From assembly GCF_000003815.2 (NCBI RefSeq), contig NC_049979.1, positions 29,087,239 through 29,151,238 of the forward strand: a stretch of 64,000 nucleotides of DNA. Reading direction: 5' to 3'. The position numbers and the translations under genes are program-made. Numbering within the stretch: the first letter of the stretch is position 1; each line of letters opens with the position of its first letter. This DNA comes from Branchiostoma floridae (lineage: Eukaryota > Chordata > Leptocardii > Amphioxiformes > Branchiostomatidae). This document shows, in pieces, positions 57,001 to 64,000 of the stretch. The notes beneath the pieces are model-generated. The model did not search any database. It was given only the letters and a program-made list of their open reading frames with translations, and was not told the origin of the DNA.

Positions 57001-57899
57001 AGTTCTGAATACAGTACAGTGCTGAATTCTCTTTGTAAATAGAAACGTGTAGATTTGAATTTTTCTAGCACTGTGATATGTCACGTAAGTGTTGGGAGTG
57101 TTTATTTTCATTTGTAACAATTATAATATTTAATATTTAGTAAGAGGAAAAATTGGTCCAGGAATAACTTCTCCATTCTCCATCTCTCTCATATTACGAA
57201 TACATATATGGTACCAGGCAGCTTTGGGGCTTAAAGTTGAAGGTTACCTTGTTTTATGGTACCTTTTCCGGCAGAATATTATGGCCTGACTTTACAGTAT
57301 ATAGGATGGCCAGTAGACCATATAAGTGCCGTTTGTGTAATAGCTGTCATAAATAAGACGCATTCTGTGCCAAGCTGAGCTTGTAAAATATGCTCAGAGC
57401 TTGAAATACTTTTTTCTACATACCTGCACTGGTGCAGGTACATTGTAACATTGGAAATTACCTGCACCAGACAAATTTTACCTGCACCACAATTTAGGAA
57501 GTATACTAAAATCTGTTCAGAAACCAATGTCATTATTCATTCTATACACAATAAATGCATCAGGTAAAGATCTATGATAGACCTACAACATAGTACATGA
57601 CTGTATATATAAACCCATGCCAGTACATGGACCAGTGCAGGTTAGGTGGTACCTGCACTAACCTGCATATGCTAGTGGTATTTCGAGCCCTGATGTTGGT
57701 TCTAAAATGTGTTCCAGATTCCTCGCCGAGGGGCAATGAATGCATCATCTGTACAGAGCGGGAGAGGAACTGCCTGTTGAGTCCCTGTAACCACCTGTGC
57801 TGCTGCATGGAGTGTGCCAAGTCCCTGACAAACAGGCACCAGAACTGCCCCATGTGTCGGACACCTATTGCTGAGGTCCTGAGGGTCTTCAGTGCGTAG
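51067..57899 (+). CDS. 3-hydroxyacyl-CoA-dehydrogenase-like NAD-binding domain fused to a RING finger
   Basis: Exons 51067-51172, 52550-52689, 53317-53422, 54443-54537, 54989-55085, 55403-55498, 56477-56629 and 57718-57899 join in frame to 324 aa. Residues 20-213 form a 3HCDH-type Rossmann domain: IAVIGCGLLG (G26, G28, G31), YDSD at the end of strand 2 (NAD type), VLEAVVEDLQVK and LGTNTLTLDI. The usual catalytic HFFNP...E motif reads R155-FLYP...E167, so His is Arg. The usual C-terminal helical substrate domain is absent. A Gln/Ser/His-rich linker (about 215-265) leads to a C3HC4 RING of the IAP/MUL1 type: C273-II-C276, C288-N-H290, C294-ME-C297, C308-PM-C311. I infer a catalytically dead NAD(H)-binding E3 ligase. 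I know no named vertebrate protein with this layout. Confidence 0.88.
51863..52248 (+). mobile_element. Family K element, copy 3
   Basis: It runs from TATGTCATACCTGTG through CTTCCTTCGAGTAAATCGAA to the hairpin start AACACGGTGTATTCCGCATC. The right hairpin arm is shortened, and the copy directly abuts the tandem acceptor array. Confidence 0.8.
52253..52549 (+). repeat. Tandem array of exon 2 acceptor units (59/51 bp)
   Basis: Five units start at 52253, 52312, 52363, 52422 and 52481 in the order 59, 51, 59, 59, 51 bp. Each contains TTTCCTCCCTCCAG, then GTGAACTGTGCC, i.e. the acceptor and first bases of exon 2 of the dehydrogenase-RING gene. The true exon is the sixth member, with acceptor ending at 52549. 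Confidence 0.95.
52858..53004 (+). mobile_element. Family K element, hairpin-only copy 4
   Basis: It has only the hairpin: AACATGGTGTAAAACC to AACACTGTGTTGTATTTTA, with GGATCACCCGAAGGCTGGAG within. It may be a 5'-truncated or recombined copy. Confidence 0.65.
53005..53205 (-). mobile_element. SINE copy, reverse orientation
   Basis: GAAGCCCAACCCTCTGCTTCC and CAGCCAGGTACC match the reverse complement of the SINE 3' region (GGTTGGGCT) seen at 32.2 kb and 58.1 kb. The tRNA-like head near 53200 is decayed. Confidence 0.55.
53434..53682. repeat. Short duplication and CA-rich tract in intron 3
   Basis: TACTTTCATAATAGTATAC is repeated at about 53434-53468, just after the exon 3 donor, and ACACACAGACAGACAGACAC lies at 53635-53655. 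Confidence 0.6.
55160..55270 (+). mobile_element. tRNA-derived SINE fragment
   Basis: GTGTGGCATAATGGTAGG (A box), CTGGGATCAAATCTC (B box), then ACCCTTAGGAAAGACACTTTA, a variant of the CCTTGGGAAAGGCACTT core. It is related to 5822-5945. Confidence 0.65.
55591..56126. repeat. 34-bp minisatellite in intron 6
   Basis: About 15 head-to-tail units of CCTGTCCCTGGTGCTGAACA plus CCATCCACACACAGA, with single-base variants. There are no unique spacers. Long minus-strand open frames (VCGWCSAPGTGL type) arise from the repeat and are not genes. Confidence 0.97.
56683..57031 (+). mobile_element. Family K element, copy 5, most diverged
   Basis: TTCAATACGAGTGTTTCGGATC, AGGATGACATACATGAAA and AATACAACACAGTGTA follow the family order, with the right arm ending CAGTACAGTGCTGAATTC. 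It lies in intron 7. Confidence 0.65.
57394..57692. mobile_element. MITE family R, copy 2, just before the RING exon
   Basis: CAGAGCTTGAAATACTTTTT at the left and GTATTTCGAGCCCTG at the right are the family ends. It ends 25 bp upstream of exon 8, so it supplies part of that exon's polypyrimidine and branch-point region. Confidence 0.8.
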
Positions 57900-58034
57900 G
57901 GTTTGTCTAATGTTAGCTCATTAACTTTGCTACTTAATGATCATTCCATTTTACACATTATATAGTATGTATATGATAACGTGATAACCATTACAAGAAT
58001 GCTATGACTTGTAAAAAAGTTAAAGGTTATGGTA
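57900..58034 (+). other. Start of the 3' UTR of the dehydrogenase-RING gene
   Basis: No further coding. AATAAA at 59090-59095 is a possible but distant polyadenylation signal; SINE and MITE insertions lie in between. Confidence 0.35.
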
Positions 58035-58300
58035 GTCCCATAGCCTTTTCTGAGGCAGTAACGAGTAAGGACAGTGAGTTATTATCCATTGTCTTAGGGC
58101 ACAATATTGGAAGACAGAGCCCAACATTCTCTTTCCACCAACTTTTACCTCCTCAACCAAACTCAGGTACCCATTTGTACACCTAGATAGAGTGAGGAAC
58201 GTCCCAAGGGCACAATATTGGCAGTGGAGGATTTGAACCTAGGACCTCTGAGTTCTGGGACAAACATCCTGATCTTTACGCCAACAAAACACTAACATAA
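58035..58300 (-). mobile_element. tRNA-derived SINE, reverse orientation
   Basis: The minus strand has GGTCCTAGGTTCAAATCC near its head and TTGGGCTCTGTCTTCC near its tail, matching the 3' region at 32.2 kb. The left end near 58035 corresponds to the CTATGGGACTACC tail. Confidence 0.65.
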
Positions 58301-58780
58301 CTGCTTAGACTTGTGTCACATACAATATGGATTGCTGGGACATACATGTATGTCTGTAACAGTTACTGAGATATCAAGGGCTATAGATTCCAAAGTAACA
58401 AGAGGGGCAAGATTGTATTCCTTGTACCATATAACCTCATCTCATGTTGTGTCAATTGCTCTGTGCAATGCTCTGTGCAATAGTAGACACTCGAAAGTAA
58501 GGCTCTCTGTCTGAGACGAATGAACTACAAACATTATTGTACAGGTTTTGGTCCAGGAGTGATATTATGTTAAGTATATTATATTATATGTGTGTGTGTA
58601 TGTATAAAGAAAATGTAAAAATAACTTCAATGTATGTTTGTGTTGTCCTAGTAATATTCATCATGCAGTTCATGGTGAAACATTTTCCCATCATGGACCT
58701 ACATGTACATGTACTAATAGCATGTGCATGACTGTATATTTGTGTGATCATGATGTTACTGCATGTGTTTGCTAGCATTG
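58301..58780. other. No gene seen
   Basis: Short TG-rich tracts only. Confidence 0.45.
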
Positions 58781-59052
58781 GTGCCATCTTCCATAGTGAC
58801 CGCTGGTTCGATCTTTTCCTTTGCTAATACCCCCCTCACATTAGGCAAAAATTGATCAGACAACGAGTCGGCGAGCTCTAAATTACGAGGAGGCATGACC
58901 CTACTGCCGACGAAGAAATGGCAGAGTTCCCCCCTTCCCGTCAGGGTCATGTCTCCTCGTAATTTAGAGCTTGCAGACTTGTCGTCCGATTGATTTTCGG
59001 CTAATGTGAGGGGGGTATAACCATAGTGGTTACTACAGAAGATGGTGCCCAG
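58781..59052. mobile_element. Nested or two-layer foldback element
   Basis: The inner pair is TACCCCCCTCACATTAG / CTAATGTGAGGGGGGTA, with near-perfect pairing through AGCTCTAAATTACGAGGAG. An outer pair, GGTGCCATCTTCCATAGTGACC / GGTTACTACAGAAGATGGTGCC, encloses it. Either one element has a loosely paired zone between two stem parts, or one MITE inserted in another. Confidence 0.8.
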
Positions 59053-60438
59053 GCTAATTGTTCGCATGTTTGTAAAACAGGTTCATACTAATAAAGACAC
59101 TGTTTATACTTGTACTGATAACCTTCATCCTGTGTATTCTAATACCAGTGTTGATAACATCTCGACATCTCTTCGGTGTAAGGTTGTAAAATATATGTTG
59201 ACATGTATTTATAAACTTACACCAAAGATGTAAATATTAATCTTTACCACACACAAAGTGCCCATGTCATTAATGACACTAAGATACAACAGACGTTCAT
59301 ATTTATAAGCAACCATAAGTGTTATTCAATGAACAAACTGTACAAAATATACACCTTTCTGTTGTTAATATTGAACATCAAAATGTTACAGAACACATCA
59401 TTCTTGATTCATGCCACCAACTATGACGTCATAGAAAACATGACACTGTCAGCTGGTTAGGAACCAGGTGTTACAGTAACTTGTCTCGAAGCATTGTTTT
59501 GAGAAGCAAACATTGCATATTAATGTTTTGATGTTAACTTTGCTTTTCTGCTTCTAAAAAAAAATATATTTTTGGGAGTCACAACCCCAGGTTTTGAATT
59601 GGCTGACTGCAGGAATCAAGTGTTTATTTGTAAGATTTGTTGTCTCTTGAACATCAAAAGGGTGTATATTCTGTAGAAAAGTCTTTGGTCATTGAATAAT
59701 GACTTGTTATAATTATGGCCCAATGTGATCAGGAAATGTCAAATTTTGGTGACGTCAGTATTTTAACTCCTTACAAATCAAGGATAACAAAAAAAGATGT
59801 GATACAAGTTTCATCTCTTGACTTGTATGTTTATTGCCATAAATACAGAGACTGACAGATACATAGTCATCGATATACCAACAGTAATATAGGCCAAGAT
59901 ATACATATACATACAATATATATATATATATATATAATACGAGTTTACTTGACTTTCAATGTGTAAAAGCTACCGTCCCATGATTACAACATACGTATAA
60001 TGTCACAAGAAAATTAAACGTTACACGATTTCAGACACACAATTATTACAGTACCGGTAGGTAGGATTTATACAGTTACATGTACAGTCCAACGGAATTC
60101 GCCTACTTGGACCAGTTTCAACTGTCTATACCATCGTATTAGGTAGCACACAGTCACATACATGTACAAGCATGTTAAGGTTACATCTACACATAGGAAT
60201 TATTGTTATGCATAAACCTGATAGTTTTAACCGTTTCTTAGTCAAACAAAAAAAGCCTGCACCTGTTTGTACTTGGATCATCAACATGATGAGATTTGCC
60301 ACTATCGTCTTTACAATCCGCTTTTTGCAAAAATATAAAGTCACTAACTCTCTGTCAAGCTGTATGGGTTCTCTCCTATTGCAGCCAAATTCAATAGTCA
60401 CAGTGCTACAACCCTACTGTACCGTGCCAAAGGTACAA
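59053..60438. other. Gene-free stretch
   Basis: A diffuse repeat at 59440-59760 shares GAGAAGCAAACA and AACATCAAAAGGGTGTA with about 19.0-19.4 kb. A (TA)n tract lies at 59916-59936. On the minus strand an AATAAA (59830-59835) could end a long 3' UTR of the gene at the right edge. Confidence 0.4.
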
Positions 60439-60889
60439 GGGGTGATCAATAAGTTCTGAGCCTCGACTAGAAGATGCACAACTCAAATTTTGAAGGAATA
60501 ACTATAAAGTGTAAGAGAGCGTTTCATAAAATTCAATTTTGACCAAAAGGTCAAATCATTATCTAATGCAGGCAACACAATATTATTGAGCTTGTGTTGA
60601 ACAATCTTCTGAAAGGCAGATACCCACTTCTATCTATAGTTGAAATACAAAGGCAATATTCGTCAAACGTTTTGACAATGTCTTAGAAGATTTCATGGCA
60701 TAAGGAACAGCTTGTTTGCCCTAAGCTTGTTTTTCTCACCACTTACGTATTGATTTTTGAAAGTAATGACCAAAATGATTTGAAATTTGGCTGATATTGA
60801 TAAAGACTTTAAACTATATAATTGAGCCCAAAAATTTGAGTTGTGCCCCTTATATCTTGATGAGGCCGAAAAATTCATTGATCACACCC
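60439..60889. mobile_element. Mariner-like non-autonomous element, copy 2
   Basis: AGGGGTGATCAATAAGTTCT with GAGCCTC following at the left, and AAATTCATTGATCACACC at the right. It shares GCACAACTCAAATTT and GATAAAGACTTTAAA with 32632-33142. Confidence 0.7.
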
Positions 60890-63669
60890 GATATGTCACA
60901 CCTGAAACTTCAACCTCTTATTGCCAGAAATCACATTACACTTGTTGTCGTATCTCATAAATCGATTATTAGCAACACTGAAAATAGTGTGGGACTTTTT
61001 CTAGTACATAAAAAAAAAAGAATATTTGATACAAAAAAAACTTTCTTAAATAAGCAAACATAATATGTAAGAATGGCTTGAACATCTGTATGTATCCAAA
61101 CTACATGTAGACTTGCAGAATTCAATACTTATTATACTTTTTTGTCCCAATCATGTTTTGGGGCAGCCCACACTCTAGATGAGGACTCCCAAGATGAAAT
61201 TTCTTTTCATGATTTTCCATGAAGTTTTGGCAAGATTTCCATATCTAAAGATTTGGTCTGCATAATCAAAATGGTTTTTCGTGTTACTGGTGTTACAAAA
61301 TGATCATTACAAAATAGACACTTCAAATTATAATTCTACAGTAACTGTAAAGTATGCTGAACCAGAAACTGGTAGAATATTAAAGTCTAGGATACAAAGT
61401 TGTATTAATATTGATTACAATATAAACTGACATGGAGTAAACTCTCATGATGTAACAGAATAAACTTCACAATAAAGTGTAACATTATGCACAGCAACAT
61501 TTGATATCAAACAGGACTCCATATTTTTTTTACTTTTTCCATTCCATATAAATTCCTTATCTCAAATAGGGACAGATCTTCCTGAATAAAAAAAGTCAAT
61601 ACAACAAAACATAATACTTGCAAAACCACTATAATAATTACACAGATTGTATTACATGTATAAAATGTTGTAAAAAATGAATAAATTAAATTGGTTTTTA
61701 GTTAATACAGAAATGGCAGTCAAACAGTAACTGTTAGATGTTACATTGCTCTTTGCTATGTCACAGAGGAATGAGGCAGCTTGGGTAAGTTTTTCTCTTT
61801 TTTTGTTTCACTTTTTTTCGTATTTTTGTAACTGATGAACAATGACAAGTCACTTAAAGTAGAAATATGATTTCGATTTACAACTTTAAAGAATATCTGT
61901 TAATACAAATATTATCACCACATCTTCACAAATATTTTGAAGTTATTCACATGAAGTTCCCATGTAAGAGATTTCAGCTTCAAATCCTTTTGGACATTTC
62001 ATGTAGCTATTGGTAGAACATAGCAATGGATATACGTGTAACGTTACATTGAATAGCATGATATGATTCAACAAGCGCTCTAATCAAAATACAGGCTGCT
62101 ACATATGTAACGTTAAGATTATAAAACTAACTGTATAGGACTGAACTACTGATTAGCATAGCAGTTGGGTTGAAGCATGGTACTTTGCCTTACGCAATCC
62201 AAAGTTACTGTTTTTTACTGGCTAATACCTTTTCAGCGGTGCTATAACCCAAGCTATTCATAGAGGTGGGTGGAAAAAGTTGTCCCATCGCGATAGGGAA
62301 CAGGCCTATACCACGGTTGTCTCCAGTTTTGATTTCTTCCATTCGTTGCCCAAGTTTTGTTGTTAAACGAAGGAAAACACAATTTTCATCACTTTCGTGT
62401 TACAAAGATCAAATTATTTTGGATGGACAATGTATACATTTTGTAACTGTCCATCCCAACAAGAAAATTTCTGTCCTGGTAAGGATGGATGGGTCCTGCA
62501 GACTGCCCTGGCCTATACATAGTAATAAAGTGCACTTAGTGCTAACAGCAGTCATACAAACATGTTATTCAATGACCTCAAGTTGATTTAAAATAGCAAC
62601 CATTTGGCATAGGTGGTAAAAGAAATACGTCAATTTTAAAGACACTGAATGGGGCTCTCGCTTAATCATATAGCTTTTTCTTTGCTTTTAGAAAAGGTGC
62701 AAACATGTCTATCGTATGGCACTGGTAATTATAGTTGCCATTTGACGTGGGTGAAATTTAAGAGATCTCTTACAAATTCATGGCACTATCTGCAGCAATT
62801 GCAGCAACTTTGTTGCAGGACTATGGACTGTACTGACAGTGGTAGCTTTTTGTCCACTATTATGCAATTTGTTGGATATAAACGTCAGCAACTGCTTGGC
62901 ATGTATGTGTAATAAGTTAACCGAAATGGTTTGGCCCAATTGGCAAGAAAACTGGTGGGATATGGCAATTCACTCAGCACTGTAGACACTGTTAATATTG
63001 ATCCAATTTTTACATGCTTCCCGCTTACATTGTATACATGTATGTCCTATTATATCTTACATCAAACTAGACAAGACTTTCCCACTTTTGTAACTTGGCA
63101 AAGTTTTGACCTGGGTAATTTAAGTACAATCACTAGACCAAACAAGACCCTACATTGTACCTGAAGCTCACATGCCAACTAATCGGGTATCTTACTGGAC
63201 TATGGCACGTTGGTGACAAAATGTTTTTTTGCCAATTTTCTTTTACGGTCATAACGACTTCTTCTTTTTTCCTTTTCAAAAACGTCTCCATTTCAAGCGC
63301 CAGGTTGGGCAATGTCATTCACAAGCAGTCACCAATGTGCCTCAGTCCAGTGACAAACTGGCTTCACTCTGCATGACATTGTATTTTCTTGATTCAGAAG
63401 TTAGCAGTACAGTTTGCTAGCTTCTCACATATTCATGGAATCCTATCTAGATGCCCATGAAAACTTGTGACATAAAATGGTCTTGTTCAGCCATATTATT
63501 TGTATTTTAGATTTAACAAATTTTACTCACCTGCACCTACTGCTAGTGCCTATCATTTACCTCACTAATTTGTCAATTTTGCTATTTTGTCAACATACAG
63601 GATATGTAAACAGATGTCTTAAATACTTATTGCAAGACTTACATGTACTTCCAAAAGATTTGAAATAAC
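60890..63669. other. Gene-free AT-rich stretch
   Basis: No splice-supported exon on either strand. The open frames of 60-106 codons show no domain or membrane pattern. It may be the 3' UTR of the minus-strand gene that ends at 63670. Confidence 0.45.
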
Positions 63670-63996
63670 CTACACCATAAAGCTGCCTTCTGGCGTCCCG
63701 TTGACCCCCTGCAGCCCACCTCTACTGTCTGGTTTGGAGGGGTCAACCAGGACTGGGCTGGACGTTCCCGGCTGCTGGTCAAGAATTGCTTGAGGCTGAC
63801 CGATACTGTCCAATTCACTACTTTCTGTCGAGGATATTTGCTTTGTTGGAGTCCGTGTGTCGTGTATTTCCTCGGTATTATTTACAGTGTGAGTCCCTGG
63901 GGACATGATGTTGTTTTCTAGTCCTGACGTCGGCTTCATGTCGTTGAAGAACTGATCCCTCAGCTGCTTGGCTGACGCAGGAGACGTCATCACAAC
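63670..63996 (-). CDS. C-terminal exon of an unidentified gene, continues beyond the window
   Basis: The minus-strand frame is open from the window edge to TAG at 63670-63672. The bases ACAG just upstream of 63996 could be a splice acceptor, which would make 63996 the exon start. About 108 residues are visible: a short charged start (AKQLRDQFFNDMK), then a Ser/Thr/Pro/Gly-rich tail with no domain or helix, ending GSFMV. The last three residues (F-x-V) fit a class II PDZ-binding C-terminus, which would suggest a cytoplasmic tail, but this is weak. I do not recognise the family. Confidence 0.5.
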   Translation of the reverse strand, partial: VVMTSPASAKQLRDQFFNDMKPTSGLENNIMSPGTHTVNNTEEIHDTRTPTKQISSTESSELDSIGQPQAILDQQPGTSSPVLVDPSKPDSRGGLQGVNGTPEGSFMV

Positions 63997-64000
63997 CTGT

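Noticed and set aside
62266-62912. Open frames of 87-106 codons on the plus strand
   Set aside because: Low-complexity composition, no introns, domains or membrane pattern; more likely UTR or intergenic DNA.

Overview
The window is nuclear DNA from an intron-rich animal genome. The proteins are deuterostome-like, all introns but one are GT-AG, and about half of the non-coding DNA is short foldback elements, tRNA- and 5S-derived SINEs and minisatellites. The NHL protein with repeated Asn-Pro-Met-Tyr motifs and the repeat content suggest a cephalochordate (amphioxus, Branchiostoma). That assignment is inference. I see no bacterial, viral or CRISPR content.

Layout from left to right. (1) 1-2.2 kb: repeats, including a 5S-rRNA-derived SINE. 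(2) 2.2-19.5 kb, plus strand: a complete ERO1 gene (ER disulfide oxidase) with 15 coding exons per transcript, two alternative signal-peptide first exons and a 15-nt microexon. (3) 19.5-25.5 kb: 3' UTR, then repeats and a long tRNA-derived SINE. (4) 25.5-30.6 kb, plus: a single-pass membrane protein with a Glu/Asp/Asn-rich N-terminal half, five tandem NPMY (NPxY-type) motifs, one membrane helix and a six-blade NHL propeller. (5) 34.0-37.0 kb, plus: a two-exon, disordered, unrecognised protein with a 13-residue repeat. (6) 38.8-40.4 kb, minus: an EamA/DMT (SLC35G-like) transporter whose last-exon end is tandemly duplicated as a broken copy. (7) 45.5-50.7 kb, minus: a complete calmodulin-lysine N-methyltransferase (CAMKMT) in 10 exons. 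(8) 51.1-57.9 kb, plus, head-to-head with CAMKMT: a gene joining a 3-hydroxyacyl-CoA-dehydrogenase-type NAD-binding domain to a C-terminal RING finger, with the catalytic His replaced. (9) 63.7-64.0 kb, minus: the last exon of a gene that runs off the window.

The genes do not form one pathway. The most unusual items are the dehydrogenase-RING fusion, whose exon 2 is preceded by five tandem copies of its own splice acceptor; the NPMY-array NHL receptor; and two inverted-repeat pairs that flank ERO1 exons 10 and 11-12. Exon borders come from reading frame, splice consensus and similarity to known families, without transcript data.
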